From assembly GCA_031278575.1 (NCBI GenBank), contig JAITKD010000207.1:1-8787 (forward strand): 8,787 bases of DNA. Direction: 5' to 3'. Positions 1-6,671 of the stretch are shown here, piece by piece. The number at the start of each line of letters is the position of its first letter. Positions within the stretch are counted from its first letter, which is position 1. The DNA is from Spirochaetaceae bacterium (lineage in GTDB: Bacteria; Spirochaetota; Spirochaetia; Treponematales; Breznakiellaceae). Below the pieces are notes generated by a model. The model worked only from the letters and a program-made list of their open reading frames with translations. It was not told the origin of the DNA and ran no database searches. The position numbers were made by a program, and so were the translations under genes.

Positions 1-16
1 GGGGTCTGACACGATC

Positions 17-41
17 AAAAAGTTAAGGATTAGGCCCTTAA
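17..41 (-). terminator. possible weak intrinsic terminator after the TPR gene
   Basis: On the minus strand a perfect 6-bp stem, TTAAGG / CCTTAA (positions 41-36 and 28-23), encloses a 7-nt loop and is followed by C and then five T residues (21-17). It lies about 86 nt after the TPR gene stop codon and is oriented to end that transcript. The stem has only two G-C pairs and the T tract is short, so it would be a weak terminator. The plus strand has no T tract after the stem. No better terminator is visible between it and the gene. Confidence 0.35.
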
Positions 42-50
42 AAAAAGGAG

Positions 51-112
51 TGGGGGTAGCGGAAGCCACCGCAGGGCGAAGCCCGAGGAGGCTGGAGCGA
101 GGGGGAGCCGCG
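51..112. repeat. GC-rich hairpin-forming intergenic segment, candidate interspersed repeat
   Basis: This non-coding stretch is much richer in G and purines (on the plus strand) than the flanking AT-rich spacer, and it begins and ends abruptly beside A-rich runs. Three small perfect stems follow one another: GCGG/CCGC (59-62 with 69-72), GGGC-GAA-GCCC (74-84) and GGCT/AGCC (90-93 with 106-109). A row of compact hairpins between a gene end and a terminator-like hairpin is typical of REP-like elements. Only one copy lies in this window, so repeat status is inferred from structure and not seen. It could instead be part of the 3' untranslated region of the PilZ-TPR mRNA. Confidence 0.35.
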
Positions 113-126
113 TCAAAAAAGGCTTT

Positions 127-1299
127 TTATGGGGCAAAAGAACCTTGCTTTTCAAAACCCAGGCGCTCCCCCTTCTTAACTTGTTGACCGTGCTGTCCGG
201 CTAGGTATTCCCGGGCCAGGGGGTCTTCGGGGGCCAGTTCCAGGACCGTGCGGAAAAACCCCGCGGCTTCATCGTCATTCCCCGATTTAAGGGCCAGCAC
301 CCCCAGGTTGGAGATAATCTTGATATTTTCAGGATCCGTCCGCAAGGCCCGCTCCAGTTCCTGCCGGGCGGCCCGGTAATCCCCCAGTTCCATGAGGCAG
401 ATGGCCAGCTCGTTCCGGGTGTCGCTGTTGTCCCCCCCCAGTTCCAGGGCTTTCCCAAAGGAGGCGGCCCCGTCCGCCCAGCGGCCCAGGCGCCGTAACG
501 CCCAGCCAAGGAGAAACCAGCCGTTCCAGACATCGTAACGGCGCTCCAGGAAACGCTTGATCTTGAAGAGCCCCTCTTCTTCCTCCCCTTGGCGGATACA
601 ATCGTAGGCCGCCCGGAACTCCCCGTCATCCAAACCCCGGATCTCAATCTCCCGGACCAGGGCTTGGGCCTTTCCTTTTTTTTCCGGGTTATCCGCCAGG
701 GGAATATAGGCGGAAAAACATTCCCGGGCCTTGGAAAAATCCCTGAGTTTCATAAAGAAAAAACCCGCGTTAAAAAGGCCGTTGGGATAGGGCGGGTTCA
801 GGCTGAGGACCTTCCGATAGACCCCATGGGCCGCGGCGTTTTCCGCTTCCGCCTCATCGTCCCTGCCGGACCGGGCCAAGGCATCGGCACGGTTCTCTAA
901 AATAAGGGCCCGGTTGAGGAGTACCTCCGGGGCATGGGGAAAAAGCCCGGTTAAGGCCGCCTGGATTTCCAGGGCCAGATCGTAGTCCCCGTTACCGGCC
1001 TTGAGAATCGCCGCCTCGGACAATTCCCGCAGGATATTGGGTTTGACGGAGAGGACAAACCGGCGGTAATAATCGGCGTCCTCATCATCGGGATCTTCTC
1101 CGATAACCCGGATCATACCCGAGAGGATCATCTCCCAGGAGAGTTTTTCCAAATCCAGGTCCGTTTCCCCGGGGGCCAATTCCACCGGGATGGGTATGGA
1201 AGGATCGATAACAAAGGTCCCCCCCGACTCAACCTGCCCCCGGAGGGATTCGGGAACCGATAAAAAAACGATACGGTCGGAACCGGCGGCCTTTCTCAT
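127..1299 (-). CDS. TPR-repeat protein (cytosolic, function unknown)
   Basis: A 390-residue protein built mostly of tetratricopeptide repeats, helix-turn-helix modules that act as protein-binding scaffolds. TPR-like units are visible at about residues 92-125, 126-169, 173-206, 225-257, 258-291, 292-325 and 326-359. The last three are the clearest, with the usual pattern of small and aromatic residues, for example around G265-W-A, G306-D-Y and A336. Residues 1-90 match nothing I recognise and include an acidic patch near 67-78. There is no signal peptide or membrane segment, so it is probably cytosolic. The ATG overlaps the stop of the upstream PilZ gene as ATGA, with a GGAG Shine-Dalgarno 4 nt before the ATG (complement of 1304-1307), which implies translational coupling. 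It is therefore probably made with the PilZ protein and may be its partner, which is inference. The gene contains a G8 run (complement of 432-439) and an A8 run (complement of 676-683). The stop codon is TAA. Confidence 0.88.
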   Translation of the reverse strand: MRKAAGSDRIVFLSVPESLRGQVESGGTFVIDPSIPIPVELAPGETDLDLEKLSWEMILSGMIRVIGEDPDDEDADYYRRFVLSVKPNILRELSEAAILKAGNGDYDLALEIQAALTGLFPHAPEVLLNRALILENRADALARSGRDDEAEAENAAAHGVYRKVLSLNPPYPNGLFNAGFFFMKLRDFSKARECFSAYIPLADNPEKKGKAQALVREIEIRGLDDGEFRAAYDCIRQGEEEEGLFKIKRFLERRYDVWNGWFLLGWALRRLGRWADGAASFGKALELGGDNSDTRNELAICLMELGDYRAARQELERALRTDPENIKIISNLGVLALKSGNDDEAAGFFRTVLELAPEDPLAREYLAGQHGQQVKKGERLGFEKQGSFAP

Positions 1300-2270
1300 G
1301 TCACTCCGGAAGCTAGTTTTTCCGGGACCTTAGCTTTTGGGGGATCCTCCGGGGGCCGGCCTTGATCCGGCGGCTGCCCGGGGTTGGGGTTTGGGGCCGG
1401 GGGTTTTGCTTCCGCGGCATTCCCCGCAGGGCGCCGGGCTTCGGGGTTTGGGGAATCTCCTCCCCGGTTGTCCACCCGGATCTGGCAAAGAAAATCATTG
1501 AGCCGTATCTTATACCCCATGGGCACCGTACTTTCATTAAAAAGCATAACCAGGGCGAGTAATTCCTTTCTGCCTTCCACGAGTTCCGCTCGGATAAATT
1601 TCCCCCGGATAAGATAACTCTCCCGGGGATCGTCAAAATCTATCCGCAGGGCCGCTTCCTTTTCTACCAGGAATTTAGCCACCCCCATCATGATGAATTT
1701 TGCCCCGGAAAAGGAAATATCCCGCAATATACAACGCCGGGGCACCCCTTGGATAAAGGTAGCGGTCTCCTTGGAAAGAAGCCGTAATTTACGGATGGAA
1801 TCGGCGGTAAGGAGGACCCGTTCATCCCGGCGTTTAGTCGAATTGACGTTGGCGTCCAGCAGGCGTCCCATAATTTCGATAAGGTCATCCGGGGGGCGCT
1901 GGGTAAATTGAAGGGTAAATACGGCCATATCCTTGGAATCGCCGTAGGGGGCGTATCCCACCGACCGGGCGGCCACAAAAAAGGTAACCGGCGAATTGGA
2001 ATCAGCATCTCTAAAACACAACCGCAGGCTGGCCGAATTATTGGCCTGCCTGAGCTTTTCAACGATGCCGGATTTGACATTTGCCACCACTTTGGCGCCT
2101 TGAAAAGAGGAAGAAAATACTACACACGGCCAAAAATCACCGATACACTTAAGATACACCTGTTGGGTAATCATCCCCGTTACCTGAATAATTTCTTTGG
2201 TAAAGGTTACGTCAATGGATTTGTACCGTTCATAATACTCAGTTATTTTTTGAGTGGTTAAAATTCCCAT
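1296..2270 (-). CDS. PilZ-domain protein, candidate cyclic-di-GMP receptor
   Basis: A protein of 324 residues when read from the ATG at 2270. An upstream in-frame TTG at 2306 would give 336 residues, but that TTG is the -35 box of the promoter and has no ribosome binding site. In the 336-residue numbering, residues 30-140 form an N-terminal domain of the kind that precedes PilZ in YcgR-like proteins. The PilZ domain follows at about 155-275. Both ligand-binding signatures are intact: an RRxxR motif (R159, R160, R163) and D-x-S-x-x-G (D196, S198, G201). PilZ domains with both motifs usually bind cyclic-di-GMP and control motility, adhesion or secretion. The tail (about 282-330) is rich in Pro, Asn and Ala and is probably disordered. 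No signal peptide or membrane segment is seen. It overlaps the downstream TPR gene by ATGA. The opening residues resemble a treponemal PilZ family from memory. The effector target is unknown. Confidence 0.85.
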   Translation of the reverse strand: MGILTTQKITEYYERYKSIDVTFTKEIIQVTGMITQQVYLKCIGDFWPCVVFSSSFQGAKVVANVKSGIVEKLRQANNSASLRLCFRDADSNSPVTFFVAARSVGYAPYGDSKDMAVFTLQFTQRPPDDLIEIMGRLLDANVNSTKRRDERVLLTADSIRKLRLLSKETATFIQGVPRRCILRDISFSGAKFIMMGVAKFLVEKEAALRIDFDDPRESYLIRGKFIRAELVEGRKELLALVMLFNESTVPMGYKIRLNDFLCQIRVDNRGGDSPNPEARRPAGNAAEAKPPAPNPNPGQPPDQGRPPEDPPKAKVPEKLASGVT

Positions 2271-2277
2271 TTCCCTA

Positions 2278-2306
2278 ATTATAAATGCTTTTTGGGTCTG
2301 CGTCAA
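2278..2306 (-). promoter_or_regulatory. sigma-70-type promoter for the PilZ-TPR pair
   Basis: Reading the minus strand, TTGACG (2306-2301) is followed by exactly 17 nt and then TATAAT (2283-2278). This matches the bacterial consensus at 11 of 12 positions with the optimal spacer. TATAAT ends 7 nt before the PilZ ATG at 2270, so a start site at the usual distance falls near 2271 and leaves essentially no leader. An AGGG sits between the -10 box and the ATG but is too close to the ATG and probably not transcribed. This is the strongest promoter match I found in the window. Confidence 0.75.
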
Positions 2307-2397
2307 TTAAATGCGCGCTACGGAGGGAAGAAATTAGTGTACCCGTTTACGGGGAGCAATCTATACAACGCACATGAAACCCGAATCCGTAATTTCA
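2307..2397. other. intergenic spacer between cyclophilin gene and PilZ promoter
   Basis: This 91-nt spacer separates the opp-cyclophilin unit from the PilZ-TPR unit. It holds a perfect short hairpin, CCCG-TTTA-CGGG (2342-2353). Outer arms TACGGA (2319-2324) and TCCGTA (2386-2391) could enclose it, and there is a GCGCGC palindrome (2313-2318). None is followed by a T run on the minus strand, so it is not a convincing intrinsic terminator. Transcription from the opp operon may read through, or may end by another mechanism. No open reading frame of interest is present. Confidence 0.4.
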
Positions 2398-2904
2398 TCA
2401 CCCTTGGGGAACGGCTCCGTGGATGAGGATTTTTTTGATCACCACCGGCTCCAGCGGCCTGTTCTCCCGGTCAGGGCCGGCGGTGGCAACCCCGGCAATA
2501 GCGTCCAGGGTTTCAAACCCCTCCCGCATTTTTCCAAAGGCGGCGTATTGACCGTCCAGTTTAGGGGCGTCTTGATGGACAACAAAAAACTGGGTCCCCG
2601 CGCTGTCAAAATCCGCATCCCGGGCCATGGAAATGGCGCCCCGCTCATGGGTTAGCCCCGTATCAAAGCCGTTCCGGGCAAATTCCCCCCTTAGGGTAAA
2701 CGCCGAGGGGCAGCCGCAGGTATTATCCGCGGAGCCTCCCTGGATCACATAGCCCCGCACCACCCGGTGAAAGGTAAGGCCGTCGTAAAAACCCGATGCC
2801 GCAAGATCCATAAAATGCTTAACCGTCAGGGGCGCTTGCCGGATAAAAAGCTCGAAGGACATACGCCCCCCCGATTCCATGACGATCTCCGCCACCGGGT
2901 TCAT
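2398..2904 (-). CDS. cyclophilin-type peptidyl-prolyl cis-trans isomerase
   Basis: A single-domain cyclophilin of 168 residues, about the normal size for bacterial forms. It catalyses cis-trans isomerisation of peptide bonds before proline and helps protein folding. Visible family motifs are F45-H-R47 with the catalytic arginine, Q55-G-G, G89-A-I-S-M93, A102-G-T-Q-F-F107 and L116-D-G-x-Y-x-x-F-G124. The tryptophan of human cyclophilin A that contacts cyclosporin is replaced (K115 at the matching position), as is common in bacteria, so drug binding should be weak. There is no signal peptide or lipobox, so it is predicted to be cytosolic. It starts 8 nt after the oppA stop, and its Shine-Dalgarno includes that stop, so it is very likely the last gene of the opp operon. 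A link between peptide uptake and proline isomerisation is possible, but no direct evidence is visible. Confidence 0.93.
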   Translation of the reverse strand: MNPVAEIVMESGGRMSFELFIRQAPLTVKHFMDLAASGFYDGLTFHRVVRGYVIQGGSADNTCGCPSAFTLRGEFARNGFDTGLTHERGAISMARDADFDSAGTQFFVVHQDAPKLDGQYAAFGKMREGFETLDAIAGVATAGPDRENRPLEPVVIKKILIHGAVPQG

Positions 2905-2908
2905 ACCG

Positions 2909-2914
2909 CCCCCT
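2909..2914 (-). promoter_or_regulatory. ribosome binding site overlapping the oppA stop codon
   Basis: The minus strand reads TAGGGGGCGGTATG. TAG is the oppA stop, AGGGGG is the Shine-Dalgarno (it pairs with the anti-SD through one G-U wobble), and the cyclophilin ATG follows after 4 nt. A ribosome finishing oppA would sit on the initiation site, so the two genes are probably translationally coupled. Confidence 0.6.
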
Positions 2915-4544
2915 ACTCTACATAGGCGCTTCTAAAATACAGATTCGCCAGGGGAGTCATGTAATAATCTTTTACATGGGGGGCCATCATAAATACGATG
3001 GACCGGTGGTACAGGGGAAGGATCGCCACATCATCCATGGCCATATCCTCCGCCTCCTGCATGATCGTAACCGCCTTGGCCGGATCAACCTCCATTTGGG
3101 CCGCCGCCACCAGGGCGTCATATTGGGCGTTGCTATAACTCGTAATATTGGTGGGGTTGTTGGAGGTCATGGTGGTTAAGAAGGTCATGGGGTGCAGGTA
3201 ATCCCCGCCCCAGCCCATGGCGCCGATTTGATAGTCCATGCGCTGAACCGCATCGTAATAAACCGCCCATTCCTGGGTGGAAATTTCGGCGTTGATGTTG
3301 AGGTTCTTTTTCCACATCTGCTGCATAGCCTCCACGATACTCCGCACGGTACGGTCGGTGTAATAACTCAACTGTATCGTGGGGAATCCCTGGCCGTCGG
3401 GATACCCCGCTTCCGCGAGGAGCTTCCGGGCGCCTTCCACATCCGCGGCAGCGGACAACCCGTAATTGGGGCGGCCGTCCCTGAAATCCTTTCCGTCAAG
3501 AACATAACCGGGGGATACCAGGCCAAAAGCCGGGGTATCGGAGCTTTGCAGGACATTGCTGATAATGTCTTCCCGGTCAATGGCCATGGACAGCGCTTTG
3601 CGGACCCGGACATCGTCAAAGGGTTTCACCTTCCGGTTGATGAGGTAATAGGTGGTGGCAAAGGAGGGCACCGCCTGGAAGGCGTCGCTTTGGGATTTTA
3701 ACCGGGCCGTCTCCGAGGCGGGGGGGAACCGCAGGCCGTCAATTTCGCCGGATTCCAGGGCGGTCAGGGCGGTGGCGGGCTCCAGGATGTACCGGAACAC
3801 AATCTCCTCAAGCCGTACATTGGCGGCGTCCCAGTAGTATTCGTTTTTTACCGCCGTCACGCTTTCCCCCAATTTGATATCCGAAACCTTAAAGGCGCCG
3901 TTAGAAACAAAGGTATTCGCGGACAGGGTCCACCGCTCGGGATCCTGGTCTACCACGGCTTGTTTTACCGGGGAGAAGGTCCACATCCCCAGAATTCCCA
4001 GGAAGAAGGGGGTCGGCCCTTTTAACGTGAGGATCAGGGTAGTATCATCGGGGGCGCTGATCCCCACCTGGTCTTGGGAAGCGGCGCCGTTGTAATATTC
4101 CTCCGCCCCTTTGATAAAGTCGGTAAACATCACCGAATATTGGGCGGCAATTTTGGGATCCAATACCCTGAAATAGGAATACACGAAATCATGGGCCGTG
4201 AGGGGGCTGCCGTCGGACCACTTGAGGCCCTGCCGCAGCCGGAAGGTGTAGACCGTACCGTCGTCGCTGATGGTCCAGCTTTCGGCCAGGGCGGGGATGA
4301 TATTATTGTCCTTATCATAGGTAATAAGCCCATCAAAGAGGTTGAAGAGGAACGGGGCGGCAAAGGAATTGTTGGTAATCCCCGGATCAAGCCCGTCCGG
4401 TACGTTTTGCAGGGCAAAGACGATTTTCTGATCTTTTTCCCGGCCTTGATCGGCGGAACCGGTCCCGGCGGTCCGGCCGCCGCAGGCGCTGAAGATGAAA
4501 GACAGGAGAAAGAACCCCGTAATCCACATAACTGCTTTTTTCAT
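2913..4544 (-). CDS. oppA: oligopeptide ABC transporter substrate-binding lipoprotein OppA
   Basis: A family 5 extracellular solute-binding protein of 543 residues, the usual OppA size. It captures oligopeptides outside the inner membrane and delivers them to OppBC. Residues 1-20 are a lipoprotein signal (two Lys, then a hydrophobic stretch), ending in F18-S-A-C21. C21 would be the lipidated cysteine, and Phe at -3 is tolerated in the relaxed spirochetal lipobox. Residues about 92-125 carry the family signature, including W109-S-D-G and the F120-V-Y-S-Y block. Near the C-terminal half, G444-W445-x-x-D448-Y matches the OppA motif whose aspartate holds the peptide amino terminus in E. coli, which favours peptides over nickel or other family 5 ligands. 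The ATG has a near-perfect AAGGAGG 7 nt upstream (complement of 4552-4558), the strongest in the operon. That fits the need for excess binding protein. The gene lies after oppF, not first. The stop is TAG. Confidence 0.95.
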   Translation of the reverse strand: MKKAVMWITGFFLLSFIFSACGGRTAGTGSADQGREKDQKIVFALQNVPDGLDPGITNNSFAAPFLFNLFDGLITYDKDNNIIPALAESWTISDDGTVYTFRLRQGLKWSDGSPLTAHDFVYSYFRVLDPKIAAQYSVMFTDFIKGAEEYYNGAASQDQVGISAPDDTTLILTLKGPTPFFLGILGMWTFSPVKQAVVDQDPERWTLSANTFVSNGAFKVSDIKLGESVTAVKNEYYWDAANVRLEEIVFRYILEPATALTALESGEIDGLRFPPASETARLKSQSDAFQAVPSFATTYYLINRKVKPFDDVRVRKALSMAIDREDIISNVLQSSDTPAFGLVSPGYVLDGKDFRDGRPNYGLSAAADVEGARKLLAEAGYPDGQGFPTIQLSYYTDRTVRSIVEAMQQMWKKNLNINAEISTQEWAVYYDAVQRMDYQIGAMGWGGDYLHPMTFLTTMTSNNPTNITSYSNAQYDALVAAAQMEVDPAKAVTIMQEAEDMAMDDVAILPLYHRSIVFMMAPHVKDYYMTPLANLYFRSAYVE

Positions 4545-4667
4545 ACATTTTCCTCCTTAAAATTTAAAAGAAAAACCGGCTTGTCTGCTTTTCAGCGCAA
4601 CCGCTTTTTCCCCGGCAGGTTTTAAAACTGACGTTATCTCTAGTTATTGCAAATTTTCGCCCTATGA
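4545..4667 (-). promoter_or_regulatory. oppF-oppA spacer with candidate internal promoter
   Basis: This is the only long gap inside the opp operon. On the minus strand TTGCAA (4652-4647) precedes an AT-rich block at 4627-4622 (TTTTAA, 19-nt spacing), part of the 10-bp palindrome GTTTTAAAAC (4628-4619). The match is modest. Further down, AAAACC (4627-4622 on + numbering) could pair with GGTTTT before a T-rich run (TTTTTCTTTT, near 4575-4566), a possible partial terminator or RNA processing stem. The region ends in the strong oppA ribosome binding site. The spacer could allow oppA to be made in excess over the permease. Confidence 0.35.
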
Positions 4668-5633
4668 TCAACGCTCCATGAGATGACAGGCCGTAAAATG
4701 ACCGGCCCCCCAATCCTTCAGGGGCGGCTCCTCCGCTTTGCAGATCCCCTGGGCGTATCCGCACCGGGTATGAAACCGGCAGCCCGGCGGGGGGGATATG
4801 GGGCTGGGGATGTCCCCTTCGATGGGGATGCTCTTTTTCATCCGGGCCTGGGCAGGGCTTGACGCCGGGGCGGATCGGATAAGCCCCTGGGTATAGGGGT
4901 GCCGGGGGTTTTTGTACAGCTCATCACAGGCCGCCAATTCCACGAGCTTTCCCAAATACATCACCCCCACATCGTCGGAGACATACCGCACCATGGAAAG
5001 GTCATGGGCGATAAACAGGTAGGTCAGGCCCAATTCCTCCTGAAAGTTTTTCAGCATATTTACCACCTGGGCCTGGATGGAAACATCCAGGGCGGAAATC
5101 GGTTCGTCGCAGATGATGAGTTCCGGATGCAGGATAAGGGAACGGGCAATGCCTATCCGCTGCCGCTGGCCCCCGGAAAACTCGTGGGCGTAGCGGTTCG
5201 CGTGAGCCCGTTCCAGGCCGACCTTGGCGAGCATCTCAAAAACCCGATCCCCCTGTTCCTGGGGCGTACCGATCCGGTGGGCCCGCAGGGGTTCGGCGAT
5301 AATATCCTTGACCGTCATCCGGGCGTTCAAGGACGCGAAGGGATCCTGGAAGATCATCTGAATTTTTTTGCGGATCGGTTTTAGCCGCCTTTGGGACAGG
5401 GACGCGATGTTCTGACCGTCCAGGTATATGCCCCCCGAAGTGGGAGGGTAGATGCGGATGATGGTTCTGGCCAGGGTGGATTTACCGCAGCCCGATTCCC
5501 CCACCAGCCCCAGGGTAAGGCCCCGGTTTATCCCGAGGCTGATGCCGTCCACCGCGTGAACCATCCGTTTCCCCCCGCCTTTGACCGGGAAATGTTTAAC
5601 CAGGTTTTCAACCTTCAGGATAGGCGCTTCCAC
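4668..5633 (-). CDS. oppF: oligopeptide ABC transporter ATP-binding protein OppF
   Basis: The second ATPase of the peptide importer, 321 residues, acting with OppD on the cytoplasmic face of the OppBC channel. Visible motifs are Walker A G45-E-S-G-C-G-K-S52, Q-loop Q96, the ABC signature F152-S-G-G-Q-R-Q-R159, Walker B with D176-E177-P, D-loop A181-L-D, and switch H210. The C-terminal oligopeptide-transporter extension (from about 230, including H245-P-Y) carries four cysteines at C285, C291, C298 and C316, the pattern reported to bind a [4Fe-4S] cluster in related DppD proteins. The start is GTG with GGAG 6 nt upstream (complement of 5640-5643), located in the end of oppD. It begins 3 nt after the oppD stop, so coupling is likely. 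OppF rather than DppF is inferred from the oppA-type binding protein in the same operon. The stop is TGA. Confidence 0.95.
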   Translation of the reverse strand: MEAPILKVENLVKHFPVKGGGKRMVHAVDGISLGINRGLTLGLVGESGCGKSTLARTIIRIYPPTSGGIYLDGQNIASLSQRRLKPIRKKIQMIFQDPFASLNARMTVKDIIAEPLRAHRIGTPQEQGDRVFEMLAKVGLERAHANRYAHEFSGGQRQRIGIARSLILHPELIICDEPISALDVSIQAQVVNMLKNFQEELGLTYLFIAHDLSMVRYVSDDVGVMYLGKLVELAACDELYKNPRHPYTQGLIRSAPASSPAQARMKKSIPIEGDIPSPISPPPGCRFHTRCGYAQGICKAEEPPLKDWGAGHFTACHLMER

Positions 5634-5636
5634 GGA

Positions 5637-6671
5637 TCACTCCGTACCATACGGCGCAGACGGACCTGCCGGGACAAAGGGGTTATCCGCCGGCGATTTC
5701 GGCGCCTCCGGATCGTGGAGCCAGCAGCGGGACCGGTGTTTCGTACCAAGGGTATAAAATCCGGGAACCTTTTTCAAACAGATCCGCCGGACATAGGCGC
5801 AGCGGGGCGAGAAGGGACAGCCGTCGGGGACATGGCTCATATCCGGCGGCGATCCGGGGATGGGCTTGAGCTTTTGGGATTTATCCATCTCCAAGTGGGG
5901 CATGGAATTGAGCAGCCCCAGGGTATAGGGATGGGCGGGACGGCTAAAGAGATCCTCCGCCCCGGCTTCCTCCAAGATCATTCCCCCGTACATGACGATG
6001 ATCCGGGAACAGAGTTCGGCTACCACCCCCAGATCATGGGTGATAAAGATGATGGACATTCCCATTTCAGCCTGGATGTTTTTCAAAAGATTGAGGATCT
6101 GGTTCTGAATGGTAACATCCAGGGCCGTGGTGGGTTCGTCGGCGATCATAATTTCCGGTTTGCAGGCCAGGGCCATGGCGATCATGACCCGCTGGCGCAT
6201 CCCCCCGGAAAATTCGTGGGGATAGGCGCGGTACCGTTTTTCCGGTTCGGGAATCTTCACCTCCGCTAAAAGACCCATGACTTCCCGGTAGAGCTCGTCC
6301 CGGCGGATCCGCCGGTGGGCGGCAATCATCTCCCCTATCTGGCGCCCCACCGGAACCAGGGGGTTGAGCGAAGACATGGGGTCCTGGAAGATCATGGAAA
6401 TACCCTTGCCCCGGATGTTCCTGAGGGCCGGTTTGAGCAATTTCACCATATCCTGGTCATGGAACAACACCTGTCCTTCGGTTTTTACCCGCCCTTCCAG
6501 GAGCCGCAGTATAGAAAGGGCGGTAACGCTTTTGCCGCTCCCGGATTCCCCCACTATCCCCAGGGTTTCCCCCTTTTCCAGGGAAAACCCCACCCCCCGG
6601 ACCGCCCGGATCTCCCCGTCCTGGGTAAAAAAGGACGTTTTCAGGTCCCGTACTTCCAATACCGGCATCAT
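5637..6671 (-). CDS. oppD: oligopeptide ABC transporter ATP-binding protein OppD
   Basis: The first ATPase of the peptide importer, 344 residues. Motifs in order: Walker A G41-E-S-G-S-G-K-S48, Q-loop Q96, ABC signature F154-S-G-G-M-R-Q-R161, Walker B ending D178-E179-P, D-loop A183-L-D, and switch H212. All catalytic residues are intact. The C-terminal extension has H247-P-Y and cysteines C285, C291, C298 and C316, a likely [4Fe-4S] site. A short Pro/Ala-rich tail follows from about 321. The first ATG overlaps the oppC stop as ATGA, and a second ATG follows at once. AGGAGG (complement of 6673-6678) lies only 1 nt before the first and 4 nt before the second ATG, so the true start may be the second (6668, 343 residues). 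The stop TGA is followed 3 nt later by oppF. Confidence 0.95.
   Translation of the reverse strand: MMPVLEVRDLKTSFFTQDGEIRAVRGVGFSLEKGETLGIVGESGSGKSVTALSILRLLEGRVKTEGQVLFHDQDMVKLLKPALRNIRGKGISMIFQDPMSSLNPLVPVGRQIGEMIAAHRRIRRDELYREVMGLLAEVKIPEPEKRYRAYPHEFSGGMRQRVMIAMALACKPEIMIADEPTTALDVTIQNQILNLLKNIQAEMGMSIIFITHDLGVVAELCSRIIVMYGGMILEEAGAEDLFSRPAHPYTLGLLNSMPHLEMDKSQKLKPIPGSPPDMSHVPDGCPFSPRCAYVRRICLKKVPGFYTLGTKHRSRCWLHDPEAPKSPADNPFVPAGPSAPYGTE

Noticed and set aside
50..187. A plus-strand 45-codon frame starting with GTG after AAGGA, crossing the hairpin block.
   Set aside because: It runs antisense into the end of the TPR gene, its composition follows the GC-rich repeat-like block, and no family is recognisable.
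2319..2391. Inverted arms TACGGA/TCCGTA around a CCCG-TTTA-CGGG hairpin as a terminator or riboswitch.
   Set aside because: The arms are only 6 bp and 61 nt apart, which chance can produce, and no T run follows. I see no recognised riboswitch core.
5391..6269. A long plus-strand open frame (292 codons) opposite oppD and oppF.
   Set aside because: It spans the junction of two well-supported genes, its product is rich in Gly, Pro, Arg and His without any domain pattern, and it has no supporting context. It is an antisense shadow of GC-rich coding sequence.
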